Assembly: GCA_020746875.1 (NCBI GenBank)
Contig: JAGTJL010000022.1
Coordinates: 186,001 to 250,000 of the forward strand
Direction: 5' to 3'
DNA: 64,000 nt
From: Rhexocercosporidium sp. MPI-PUGE-AT-0058
Lineage: Eukaryota > Ascomycota > Leotiomycetes > Helotiales
The position numbers and the translations under genes were made by a program. Numbering within the stretch: the first letter of the stretch is position 1; each line of letters starts with the position of its first letter. Below the pieces are notes generated by a model. It had not been told where the DNA came from, made no database searches, and saw nothing but the letters and a program-made list of their open reading frames with translations. Positions 9,852 through 21,145 of the stretch are shown here, piece after piece.

Positions 9852-12190
9852 TCAAGACTGGCCCAGAACCCACAACTCCCCATCAGAAGAAATGTCACTC
9901 GTCATGTACATCCTCCCCGCCCTATCAAACCCCAGCCCAGCAGGTCTAAAGCAGCCAGAGCTAGCGCTCGGTCCATTACCCTTGCATTTCGAAACATCTG
10001 GATTCCAGAAGATGTCCTTATACCCCGTGTTCGTGGAGAGTGGAGATACGGGCTTGTACACTCCATCAGTACCTTTCGTGAACGCAACTTGCACTACCTT
10101 GAATCCTGTGGTTGGGACTCGGTTCCAAGATCCGTGGAAGGTGACGTAGAGGTTGCTGAAGGTGTCGTCGAACTTGCTGTCGATTGGAGCGGAATGGGGT
10201 TGGAAGACGAGGGATGGTGGTGTGGATAATTTCTTGCAGGTCTCGTCTTTGAAGGTGTTGTTGGGAGCAATCACGAATTGGTCTCCAACTTGGAATTTCT
10301 GATCCGTGAAGTCGCTTGGCTTCCATACAGCGTCTAGCGAACACAGAAAAGGTCAGCAGTAGCTTTGAGGGTATATAGTCGTCCAAATATACGGGGATAC
10401 AGGTAGCTGGAATGCTTACAGCAAGTTGGATATCCAAACCATTTGTCGTTATTCTTAGTGACGTCTCCAATGTAGTTAAGCTTCTCAGCGGGATTTTCTT
10501 GATGAACGTCTTTGCCGCCACGTGAGAAGTTATCACCACTATTCTCAACGCCCCAGAGCCTACCAAATGGTCAGCTGTGTCCTCGGAAAGATGGGTACTG
10601 GAGAATATTTACATGCTGTTACCGTCAAAAGCAATCCCAACTTCATTACGCATTCCATAACCTGCCAACCACCCGCCAGAGATGTAGTTGTAGCCCCCAC
10701 TTGGGATTGCGTTCAAGTCAAACACCTTGACGCATGCGCGAGCTGTCTTCGGGTTACCAGATGGGTAGTCGAAATTGTCATTCGATCCGTGCGACACAGC
10801 CAATAGATTGGGATTCTTTGGTGATAGCAAGAGCGTGCGAGTTGAATGCCCTCCACTATACATCCCAGTCACAATAGTTGCTCTAGTCCCTACAGATCCC
10901 GAGGAAGCTGTATATGGCCAGGAGTAAACCTGGGTCATGCTGCTGGCATACAGTGTTTTGCCATCGGAACTGAGCGCAATTCCATGGTTCAGGCTATTCA
11001 GTGCGACTAGAGTCTTGGTGGCAGATACACAGCCATCGGCAGTCATGGTGTGAAGGGTGATGCCTTTTCCAGATTGCACGACGAGCATGTTGCCTGCCGA
11101 GTCAAATATGATGCTACGAGGACTAGTCAAGCCACCGAGGACTTTCGTTGCTTTCCATCCGCTTGCCTGGAATCAAGGTATCGAATCAGTGGGAATAATC
11201 ATATATTTGAGATGAGGAGATCTCAATGTGTGGTAAAGGCATAGATGTATCGCCCTTGCTCGGAATAAGAATTGACAGTCAGAAGTAGACTTACGAGAAC
11301 AGAGGAGAACTTCGGTGCTCCAGCTCCGGAGCATGACGCAGGTACCTTCCCCTTCACAACTGTACTAACAGGCTTTGCGGATGAGGTCGTACTTGTCATG
11401 ATTGTAGTCGGGGGCTTAGAGGTGATCACTGGGACGGACGTTGAGACTAGGCCCGTTGTAGTTGGTACTGCTGATAGAATATTGCTCGCAACCCAAGCCT
11501 CAAAAAGAGGACTTCGAGCAGCGTTCAAGTCATGGGTCCATTTTCCGTAAGAATCATGCATGTTAAATGCTGAGTTGTTGTTCGCTGGCTCTTGGACAGC
11601 TGTGGTTCCTTGAGCCCATGCAAATGGTGCAGTTCCTGTCCCATTCAAAACGGCTTGGGAACCGTCATTCGCTTGGTAGGATGTACATCCGGAACATTTT
11701 GCTGTCATTGTCCAATGCGTACTGTTCACCGAGGTACCTTTCAACAGAGTATACTCTGCGCCATCGTAGGACTGCGGGAGGCCCAAACCGCTATCTGAGT
11801 TAGTCTGATCCAAAATTGCAAGGGAGGTCTTACAATGCAAAGCGCGAAGATACCACAGAGGTCTTGCCATTTGGCCACCCGACTGTGAGGGGATTGAAAA
11901 CCATCGTCCCTCCCCACGCGAACCCTGTCCAAGTCGTCGCCAGCGGTGCAGTGATGGAAATTATTGCATCATATGGATCTGTCACATTCATGGGAAGTGC
12001 GATACCAATGCTGATGCCCGACTCTGGGGCAAGATACGTCGAGTAACATATTTTCGTCACTGCGTCACAAGCAGTCTTGGAGTCTACCTGGGCAAGAACT
12101 GCATAACTTAGCATTGAAATTTCGTTGATGTTGTTATTACTTACCAGAGTTAGCAAGTGCTAAAGCACCGCAGAGGAACGTTATACGCAT
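9852..12190 (-). CDS. secreted AA8-AA12 haem/PQQ-dependent sugar (pyranose) dehydrogenase
   Basis: Six exons: 12190-12145, 12098-11834, 11790-11295, 11166-10613, 10559-10420 and 10333-9852; 660 residues, every junction in phase. Residues 1-18 are a signal peptide (MRITFLCGALALANSVLA). Residues about 25-205 form a cellobiose-dehydrogenase-type cytochrome b domain (AA8): Met81 in WGGTM and a later His (His182 in NMHDSYGKW) are the expected haem ligands. A Thr/Ser/Pro-rich linker (about 210-260) leads to a six-bladed beta-propeller of the PQQ pyranose/sorbosone dehydrogenase type (AA12), with LNHGIALSSDGKTLY, YGMRNEVGIAFD and PAGLGFDRAGRMYMTSD. There is no C-terminal cellulose-binding module. 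The enzyme would oxidise sugars outside the cell and pass electrons through the haem domain, probably to lytic polysaccharide monooxygenases. It has no other biomass-degrading neighbours here. Intron 2 is only 43 nt and its acceptor was chosen by phase. Confidence 0.9.
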
Positions 12191-13957
12191 GGCGAATGTT
12201 TGAAAACTCCACGAGGGAAAATCGGTCCCAACCACTTCGAAAGCAAGTGATGGAGCATCTCACCTATATGTGGGGCTGAGGTACTCAAAGCCAGACAACT
12301 GCCATCAATAGGTACCCTGTTGAGTTAAGCTCTCCGTCTCCGAATACCACGTAGTTTAGATGAAAACATATTGAAAGCTTGAAACGTTCGATAGTGAATG
12401 GCCAACCTTGGCAGATGACACTCCGCAATCTCACCCAGCAGGGGCGATGGCAATCACAGGCAAAAATTGTCCACGACCACCAGGTACATGACTAGAGACT
12501 CCTATATTCAGATTGGCTTGGAGCTTTGGCTGAGGAATGTTGCTCAATGTGGATAATATATCGTACCCCACAGCTCTGCTCGTGCCACAGTACTCGATGC
12601 AAAGAAAGGAGGCTGCAAGCGAGCCCCACAAAGAGGGGTGGGGGGTCAATGAATCGACCGGGAGTTCTGAAGACGGTCCTCTGTTTTTCCACCTAGCGTC
12701 GGCAGCTTCTAACTCGTACCAACATCAGGCAGTTGTGCCCTGGCTTGTTGCGGATAAACATTCCCTGAAATAAGCGAATGAAGCGATGAAGCAGTGATCC
12801 ATGACCATAACATGTGTGTCGTAGTCAGTCCTTGAAGCATCTGCTTTCACTTCTCCACTTCTGATAGGACCTATTCGTTATCTCAAAAACACATCTGATT
12901 TGAACAAGATTAAAAGGTGTAAATAACCAAATCCAGGAGACGAATTGTGGCTATAAGCAAGGTAAAGCAAACAGTAGAAATTATATATGAGATCACTCGA
13001 AATTGACGGTCATCGACCCTCCGATACTTTCAGGTGAACGAACCTCCACAACCACCCTTGCAGTGCCTAGATATACACTGTGTATCTGGTAAAGCTTCAT
13101 TTTAATCAAAGTATATTGTAGCAAGGTGCCGACTCCCTGAGCCGCCACTTGGCTCTCTAGCATTCAATTTTAGACACTCGTCCCATCTTGCATTCCTGTT
13201 CTAGAAAGAACATTTCGACGTAGTGATATTGCCTAGGAATAGAAATTCAATTCCAAAACACTAGAAAGCATAGCGCAGTAACATTCATTGGCATAGAAGG
13301 AAATCTCCTGGATCCTAGTGGTACCAAAACTGCAAGAAACATCTGCTGTAAAGCTGCATGTAGATGGATGACATCTAAGATTGAGACGTGAAGACAGCTG
13401 TGTATTTGTCCAATAAGTCTTCTACTCCGATGACATGTTGCTGTTGGGAATCTAGAAGATTTTGAGCAGCTAAGACTCGGGAGGAACAAGACTGCAAGAG
13501 TACCATTTCCAAAGAACGGGGCAGGGAATCAAGGGAGTATAATTCCGAACGAAAAAGTTAAGAAAGATGAAAAGAATCTGCGCGATATACCGGTCTTACA
13601 TCTGACTGACTTTCAGTGTCTCAAACGAGGCAATAGGTGCTTGGCCCAAATTTTTCATCTGTTCTGCTGTGACTTCCAGCGCAAGGGTTCAACAGGGTTG
13701 ACCTCGGATCTCAGCGGGCGCGCTAAGTTCTCCACGCTGGAAGTTGCGGGGTTGGCTAGGTACGGCTTTAGTCGGCTTACAGGAACTGGAGAGCTGTTCC
13801 TGATCTTCTCTCCAGTTCCTATTTCTCATTAATGGAAAGTCTTTCAATGTGGCCACTGATTATGGTCGAAGATAACTATCCATGAAACTCCAGGACTTCA
13901 GTTTCTCAGATCCTAAACCCAACCTCGTCTTGTAAGCTGATCACTTGGTCAGCTAAC
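12191..13957. other. gene-free 1.8 kb between divergent AA8-AA12 and MCC alpha genes
   Basis: The two genes are divergent, so both promoters should be here. I see no coding motif on either strand and no strong repeat. Short frames (12431-12773, 13247-13489, 13641-13832) have no family features. A CTCCAGTTCCT-type inverted pair near 13783-13818 (GGAACTGGAGAG, then CTCTCCAGTTCC) could form a hairpin. Confidence 0.45.
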
Positions 13958-16203
13958 ATGTTCCCATCCAAGCTCCGAGCTCTTCCTCGAGCCTCCCATT
14001 ATCGATTCTTCTCGACCTCTGCATCTCCGAGCACAGGCACGCCAATCACATCCGTACTCATTGCAAATCGAGGTGAAATTGCCCTGCGCGTTGGACGGAC
14101 AGCTTCTGCTTTGGGAGTACGCTGTACGACGATCTACACAGACCCAGACGCACATTCCCAACATGCGCTTTCCAGCCCTTTCGCGGTAAACCTGGGCTCT
14201 GCAAATGCCTATCTTGACGGGGAACGAATCATAAAGGTCGCGAAAGAGCAGTCGTGCGAGGCGTTACATCCCGGGTATGGGTTTCTCAGCGAGAACTCGG
14301 CATTTGCGAAAAGATGTCTGGAGGAGGGGTTGGTGTTTATTGGACCCCCTTGGAAGGCGATTGAGGCAATGGGAAACAAGTCGAGAAGCAAGGATATCAT
14401 GATCAAGGCGGGAGTTCCATGCATACCTGGCTATCATGGCGGAAATCAAGATCCAAACTACCTCCTGGAGGAAGCTCGAAGGATCGGGTTCCCTGTTATG
14501 GTCAAGGCTGTCAAGGGAGGCGGTGGAAAGGGCATGAGAATTGCAATGAACGAGCAGGAATTCCTGGATAAATTAGAAAGTGCCAAGAGTGAGGGCAGGA
14601 ACTCCTTTGGAGACGATGAAATGCTGGTCGAGAAGTACATTTCAACACCAAGACATATTGAAGTGCAGATTTTCGCCGACAAGCATGGCAATGCTGTAGC
14701 TCTAGGAGAGCGGGATTGCAGTCTCCAAAGACGGCATCAGAAGATTTTGGAGGAAGCACCAGCACCAAATCTCGCGGAAGACATTCGTCAAGACTTATGG
14801 GGCAAGGCACGAGCTGCTGCTTTAGCTGTGGGCTATGAGGGAGCTGGCACAGTAGAATGTAAGTCGTTTGGTTCAGTGTCAACGAAGCTTTGCTAATTTA
14901 ATTCCAGTCATCTTCGACAACGACACGAATGAGTTCTTTTTCATGGAAATGAACACCCGACTTCAAGTTGAACATCCTGTCACAGAAGAAATTACAGGAG
15001 AAGACCTTGTCTCCTGGCAGTTTAAGGTCGCTGCTGGTGAGCGGTTGCCGCTGGACCAGGAGACCATTGCTCAGAGGATAGCAGAGCGCGGATGGGCCAT
15101 TGAAGCTCGAATCTACGCCGAGAACCCAAGTCAAAATTTCATGCCAGACTCAGGCAAGCTCATCCATCTGAAGACGCCTCAAATTTCAGAAAGTGTCCGC
15201 ATCGATGCTGGTTTCATTGAAGGCGATACCGTTTCCTCGGCATACGACGGTATGATTGCAAAACTCATCGTCAGCGGCGAAAGTCGAGAAGTAGCAATCC
15301 GCAAACTCTACGCGGCGCTGCAGGAATACGAAGTTGTTGGTTTAAGCACCAATATCGAGTTCTTGAAGAAGATCTGTAAGAGCCCTGCTTTCATTAGGGG
15401 CGAGGTTGAGACTGGGTACATCCAGAAATACAACGATGAGCTGTTCGCTCCTGAAGTCATAGAACCAGAAAGGTTCGCTCAGGCCGCGCTGGGACTGCTC
15501 TCCAAAGAACTTTCGGCAGCCACACCAACGATTGGCCAAGGCCCTCATGGTGCAGCCGTTGGGTTTGGTGCAAGATCTCGACGACAGTTTACATTCATTC
15601 CAACCGATGCCGAGGAAAGTCCACATGTTACTGTCTCGGTAGAGCAGTTGGGTCGAAATCTGTTTGATGTAGAAGTCAAAGGCGGCGGTCTCGATCAGTC
15701 TTACAGCAATGTAGTCTGCGAACCAAAGTCTCCATCCATCTCGACGTTCTTCCCGCACACACGTGTCGAAAGCACAATTGTCACAGACGGTGATAAGATC
15801 ACGCTTTTCCAACACGGCAAGCAAACACATCTCACGCTCGCAACGCCAAGTTGGTTCGAGAAAGCATTAGGGTTGAAGGATGTGGCGAATAGTGTTCTTG
15901 CACCGATGCCGTGTAAGGTTCTGAGGAACGAGGTTAAGGAAGGTGATCAAGTTGAGAAGGGACAGGCTCTAGTTGTGTAAGGACCCTAACGGGTTGAGAT
16001 TGTAATAGCTAACTGTTTTTAGAATCGAGAGTATGAAGATGGAGACGGTTATTCGATCGCCGCAGACGGGGACAGTGGCTAAGCTGGTGCACAAGGAAGG
16101 AGTAAGTTCAACTGAAGCAAGTAACGATTCTAGCTAACAAATTTAGGATATCTGCAAGGCGGGCACGGTATTGGTGCTTTTTGAGGATGCTCAGGTGGAC
16201 TGA
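13958..16203 (+). CDS. mccA: 3-methylcrotonyl-CoA carboxylase alpha (biotin) subunit, mitochondrial
   Basis: Biotin-containing subunit of methylcrotonyl-CoA carboxylase, the fourth step of mitochondrial leucine breakdown. Exons 13958-14858, 14908-15976, 16023-16101 and 16147-16203 give 701 residues. Residues 1-28 (Arg/Ser/Phe-rich) look like a mitochondrial presequence. The biotin carboxylase domain follows: SVLIANRGEIALRV, the ATP-grasp Gly-rich loop KAVKGGGGKGMRI, EKYISTPRHIEVQIF, and FMEMNTRLQVEHPVTE with the catalytic EMNTR...EHPVTE. The C-terminal biotinyl domain has the biotin lysine in ESMKMETV (about Lys662). Length and order match MCC alpha rather than the much longer acetyl-CoA or pyruvate carboxylases. 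Its partner beta subunit and isovaleryl-CoA dehydrogenase lie about 45 kb to the right. The last exons are tiny (79 and 57 nt) but phase-consistent. Confidence 0.95.
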
Positions 16204-16485
16204 TGATTGATTGTGAGGCCTAAGCTTTTTGGTTTGATGACAAGTTATCAAGCCACAAATGAGCTATCCCCAAATCTCGAGAGCTATGAGTTACGAGTGT
16301 ATGAGTAGGGAGGGTCGATGTCATTTCTTGCATTTGAGACGTGGCCAAAAAGCGAGACAAGTGTAGATTTCGCAAGATAGCAAGCTCTAGATAGTGCCAG
16401 ACCCAGCAATCCGCAAGAATACAACCTCCATGATCAAAAAGCTCGGCTCAGAAGGAGACAAGCAAGTGCACCCTCCGCAGTCCAC

Positions 16486-17822
16486 TCACAACTTCTGCCC
16501 ATTACTTCCCACCTCCACAACCTGATCGATACCTTCATACTCCGGCAACTCTAAATCGTACTTTTTCTGAATATCCGGACTCACGAACCTATCCTCACAG
16601 TCAGAATCAAGATCAACAATGTCCCCTTCTCCAACCACACCGAAACTCAGCCCCCCCATTACCCCAGCCAAATCAACTCAAATCATCAACCAATCCACCA
16701 AAACAAAAGTAGACAGAACAAAAAAACAAAACAAACCAACTCACCTCCCCCCAATAAAATGCCTTCCTCCGAAAAACCTAACTAAAGGCTTCGGCGCAGT
16801 CAAGCTCACCAAAACAGCCGGTTTGAAACTCGATCCAGGTCCTGACGAAGGCGGTCCATCTTCGATATTCCAGGATGAGGGCGCGTCGACTGAGAGGACG
16901 GGAATGGACGTTTCTTGGAGGGCTTGGATGACGGCGGGGAAGGGCTCGCGGATGGAGCCGGTGAATGAGAAGCCTGTGGTAGGTGTTAGTTGGTGAGAGG
17001 GGGAAGAGGGGAAGACGAACCGAATATAGCGTCGACGATGTGATCGGTCTCTTTCAGTGCCGTGGGGAAGTCTTCTGTGAATGGGATGTTGAGGTTCTTG
17101 AGTTGTGTTGAGAGACGCTAGATCGGGGGAAGGGAAGTCAGGCTCAGCTCATCTCGTGTGATAAATATATACAGACAAAGTCGATCTGAGGAGACAGATG
17201 GCTTGAGCTATTTCTTAGGGAGAAGTTATTTTTTACATACCTGGTAGAGATCATTCTTGCTCTGTTTGGGATAGTAGATGGTGGGTTTATATCCGTAATG
17301 CCAGAGATGCCTTGCTGCTACTAAGCCATCGCCTCCTATTTTTCTCTTTAGTCAATGATAAAAACAAAACACCACAGTCCCATCATGCTGTACTCCACAA
17401 GGCCACATGCAAATTGCAAGTTTTAGTTCGAATCTCGAAAGGAAAGTATGAGGTTAAGAAAACTGGAATCAAGACTCACCATTATTCCCCGGCCCACAAG
17501 CGACGAGAATCCTCCTTCCCTTACTTGGAGGATGAACACGGTAGACTTCAGGTCCTCAAATTCAGCACTTAGTCGGATCTTAAAAGAGCTAAGGATTGGT
17601 AATACGTCTACGTATACTTACCAGCTTGAGAAACTGACAGACCAGCAAGTTCCATGAGCTGGTCGATGGAGAAGGCTCCGATGCTCATGAGGTCCTTGTC
17701 TAACGCAGCGGCGTTTTTGGCAGAGAGTGTCTATGGATGGAATGGTCAGTAAAAGTTGTATGTGAAAATAAATGGGGAGTAAAGGGTGTTGTGATGTTTG
17801 ACTATGATTTACTTGCCTTCAT
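16486..17822 (-). CDS. NAD(P)H-hydrate epimerase (YjeF_N / NAXE)
   Basis: Epimerase that interconverts R and S forms of hydrated NAD(P)H so that the partner dehydratase can repair it. Seven exons: 17822-17817, 17730-17622, 17554-17480, 17335-17241, 17117-17021, 16973-16745 and 16588-16486; 237 residues, the usual size of stand-alone fungal enzymes. Diagnostic parts are [18 protein letters not shown] at the N terminus, [20 protein letters not shown] (YjeF_N nucleotide site), [22 protein letters not shown] and a C-terminal [13 protein letters not shown]. The model needs a 6-nt first exon (ATGAAG) and a GC-AG first intron (donor GCAAGT at 17816), because no GT donor gives the correct frame. It is divergent from the bS16m gene with 420 bp between. 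No C-terminal dehydratase fusion is present. Confidence 0.92.
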
Positions 17823-18242
17823 CTTGATTTTGGGTAGCTGAGATATCAGTTAGGGTTACTCCGTATTTTGTGTTGTTTGGTCTGGAATCTTAGAGTTGGG
17901 AATTAAAGAACATCAAGTGAGGCAAATCAGGGGATGGATTTAAAATGCGTATTGACATTCGATTGAATCATACCTTGAGAAATTACGATCTGTTCAAAGC
18001 CAAAGATCATCCGATGGTAATCATCCGAACACAACAAACAGTTGACATCACCCACCAGTAGTCCCCTCTCCTCGCCGTCCGCTCCGCTCCGCCCCGCTCC
18101 ATCAACGCCTCGACGGAGCGGACTCCTCCAATTCCGCCTCAACCTCAAAAAAGTCGCGATACCCAAGCATTAGTACCATCAACCACCAATCCCTCCTCCC
18201 TCTACTCCTCCCACACCACAACACCACAGCCGGAACTTCACA
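17823..18242. promoter_or_regulatory. shared divergent promoter, NAD(P)HX epimerase / bS16m
   Basis: 420 bp between two divergent housekeeping ATGs. The right half has a CCGCTCCGC-rich patch (about 18081-18125), then a long pyrimidine-rich CCTCC/CTCC tract (about 18180-18240) directly before the bS16m start, typical of ascomycete core promoters and leaders. No TATA box was seen. Confidence 0.5.
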
Positions 18243-18933
18243 ATGGTTGTGAAAATAAGACTAGCACGCTTCGGCCGCCGCAAAGCTCCGTTTTACAATA
18301 TAGTTGTTGCGCAAGCTCGGTACGCCCTCCCCTTACCTACTTTACAAGACACTTCTTCCGCGGACGTCGTGCTGATATTAGTCTCGAATACAGGACAGCG
18401 AGGAATAGCAAGCCGATTGAAGTTTTAGGTTCGTCTACACACCACATATCGTACCAGAGTCTGTAGCAGACAAGGAGGTGGAGATCGATTGGGAGAGGAA
18501 AATGGAAAGGAAGAGGAACAGGGGAGCAAGAGAGCTTGAACTGATCCAATTGAACGAGGATAGGCACATACGACCCGATCCCCAAACCACCCGTCGACGG
18601 CGAAGGCAAGCCCTTCAAGGACATCAAGCTTGACTCTGCGCGCGCGAAGTATTGGCTCGGTGTTGGTGCGCAGCCGAGTGATCCTGCGTGGAGGTTGTTG
18701 GCTATGGTGAGTTATACTTATTTTTTTTTGGGGCGCTCGTTTGCTCTTGGCTTTTTTGTTTGGGCTGTTGGTTCTGGTGGATTGTGCTGGGCTGAGGGGC
18801 TGTGAAGGGAATGAAGGAGGAGGAGATGAAGGAGGAGATGGAGGTGCACCAGAGGGGTTGGAGTGCAGTGCTAACAAATGAATGACAGGCTGGATTACTA
18901 GAACCTAAATACCGCCCTAAAGCTACGAGTTGA
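18243..18933 (+). CDS. mitochondrial small-subunit ribosomal protein bS16m
   Basis: Mitochondrial homologue of bacterial ribosomal protein S16. Four exons: 18243-18319, 18394-18428, 18564-18706 and 18889-18933; 99 residues. It starts [20 protein letters not shown], the nearly invariant S16 N terminus, and continues [20 protein letters not shown] and [19 protein letters not shown], all S16 hallmarks. It ends [14 protein letters not shown], short compared with some fungal versions. Exon 2 is only 35 nt, and the three introns make up more of the locus than the coding sequence. The basic N terminus probably serves for import, as no separate presequence is seen. Confidence 0.95.
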
Positions 18934-19459
18934 GAGGCGATTGGGCTCGGATTGACGGGAGAGATGGAAGCGTGTGTACGAGAGAGATGTATACTGTAGC
19001 ATATGGGGGCGTTTTGACACGATGAAAAGCACGCATGGCATAGAAGAAGAACACTGTATATCAACATGAATGGATGGGCGTTGATTGGAAAAGTAAGCCT
19101 TGCGGAGAAGATGGTGTGTGTTGCGTGTGTTGAGGAGAGAATGGCGAGGAGAGTGGCAAGATTAGTTCGGAAGGGACTGCATTATTCCTAGGACATCTTC
19201 ACTCTAGAATGCGGCTAGAAATCAAAGAAAGGAAGATTGTATATCCAATCCATGGATTAAGAAACCTTTGTTGTGCCTAATTATATACCCAAATGCCACC
19301 CAACTCTATGTAACCTCATATCTACATGATGCGAACGACCTCGATTCCTCGAAGGTCAAAATGCTAATGAATCGTCATGCCGCACACAAACGCCTGTCGT
19401 GCCCTATCCCGAACTCCTCTCTATGCATCTTGAAGATCCCATTCCACACTCTTAACATG
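18934..19459. other. intergenic, convergent 3' ends
   Basis: 526 bp between the stop codons of bS16m (+) and the amino-acid transporter (-). Only 3' untranslated sequence is expected; no coding motif was seen. Confidence 0.45.
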
Positions 19460-21145
19460 TCAGTGCGCAACGCCAGTAAAGAACATGTTCGTTCCCAAGC
19501 ATAGAATCATTACAAACAGGCCATAGATCGCCAAAGCCAACGAGAGCTTCCGCAGGATAGTCTTGCGCCAATGGCTCGAAGCAAGGCCTCTCGTTCCCGT
19601 AAGGCCTTCGGTATCAGAATCACTCTCAGCCTCATCTTCGTCTTTCGCTAAACGCTGATGGTGGATCGAATCCGGCGCCGAGATCTTGTAGTAGAACAAG
19701 CCCGGCAGGATGAAGCTGATACTTGTACTGCCGGTGCTGCCGACATATGCAAGCACCTTATCGAGGGAAGACACGGTCATAGCAACGATGTAGCTGAGGA
19801 CGATGATGACGGTGGTGATGAGCGCGAAGCGAAGCTCGCTAATGGTATCGTTCCGCGCAACGGGTTGAGCTGAAGAGCCTGTGAGCAAAGGCATTGAGCG
19901 TGCTGGTGAGCTGTTAGGAGAATTACGTGCGCTCCGCAGCCCATTTGGCCGCCACTTCAACACTGCATCGACGGATGCTCTGCATGGATGGACTTGCAGA
20001 GGGTACGAGAATGTGACAAGGACGACAATGGCTGCTTTGCCGATTGTGGAGGCGACAGAGGGAATGTCTAGACTGTCAGCTTAGGATACAGGGAAAGTTG
20101 AGGGGTTTCTTACACATCCCAACAATGTTTCCGGCCACGATGTTGCCGAATGACAGATAGCCAGTGATGGCAACCAAAACGTAGACTGAGGCAGCAGATC
20201 CGATACTTGCGGCAATGACGCTGGTGGTACTAGATTGAATTTGTAAGCATCTGACTTCAAGATCCGAGTAGGTACACCAACCTCTTTGGGGAGTTGTTCT
20301 TGATCTCGTTCAAAATAGAAAACATCTATACATGTTAGCTTCGGCTTTCATAGAGGAGGGAGCTAGTCTTACATTTTGATGGCATGTGTATGCAAACACA
20401 ATGACCGGGAAACTCTGAAGTGTCTGAACAAGACCACCCCATCTAACCACTCGAATGACTCCCCTATCCGCCATAGTGTCCCCCTTGCAAAAGTGATAGA
20501 CAACCAGAATAACTAGATACCCAATGGATATCAGAGCAACCACACTAGTATACTTGAGAGAATCAAGGCGACGAAGGAACGCAAGAGGAATGACAACAAG
20601 CCTGCTAAGGTTAGCAAAGTGAGACTGAGAAAGGGATGTAACATACATGAACACAGTAACCCAAAAATGTCTATCGACAAGAAACGGGACAGCATCAGCA
20701 TTCTCATTAAACCCTCTCACAACCCCTGGCATCAAATCCCCAATAATGATCAGATAGCTCACTCCCACGCCAAAGCACTTAATAGCAATCGCAGCATCGA
20801 ATATAACAGCTGCATTAGGGTACGTGATCTGCGACAGGGCGAAGAAGGATGCCGATCCACGTTCAAGATACCGAGCGCATCGAGTCTGGAGGTATAGTCC
20901 AAAAGACGCTGTCAGACCCGACCAGAGTATCACAAAGGTGCCTAGAAGGATTCCCATGTGCGACATGGCAAGGGGCATAGCTAGAGTCCCCGCTCCGATA
21001 ACTGCGATTGTCAGAATCCGATAGATAGAAGGATGCCAAAGTCCAACTTCTGGTATGGCATTGGGGAAGGGGGCGTACTCGTATTGACCAGATTGATATT
21101 GCTACTTATCCAAGAGGCCTCCCCTCCTAGATTCTGGTCCTTCAT
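19460..21145 (-). CDS. AVT5/6/7-type vacuolar amino-acid transporter (AAAP/SLC38 family)
   Basis: Membrane carrier of the Aa_trans family, most like yeast Avt5-Avt7, which move neutral or acidic amino acids across the vacuolar membrane. Exons 21145-21079, 21001-20647, 20601-20373, 20325-20282, 20229-20114 and 20067-19460 give 472 residues with all phases consistent. The N terminus reads SSNINLVNTIIGAGTLAMPL, the TM1 signature of the family (N..N...GAG.LA.P). A central block has FPVIVFAYTCHQNMF, another family hallmark. About eleven hydrophobic segments can be counted. A cytosolic loop between residues about 295 and 335 is Ser/Pro-rich, and an acidic stretch KDEDEAESDSDTEG precedes the last two segments. 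The ATG is the first after an in-frame upstream stop. Substrate cannot be told from sequence. Confidence 0.88.

Noticed and set aside
13958..16203. Pyruvate or acetyl-CoA carboxylase as alternative for the biotin enzyme
   Set aside because: Total length of 701 residues with a biotin carboxylase domain, a short BT region and a C-terminal biotinyl domain excludes the much longer pyruvate and acetyl-CoA carboxylases; propionyl-CoA carboxylase is not typical for fungi, and mccB and ivd are in the same window.
9852..16203. Secondary-metabolite or biomass-degradation cluster
   Set aside because: The AA8-AA12 enzyme is the only carbohydrate-active gene; flanking genes are housekeeping, and no synthase, transporter or cluster regulator is present.
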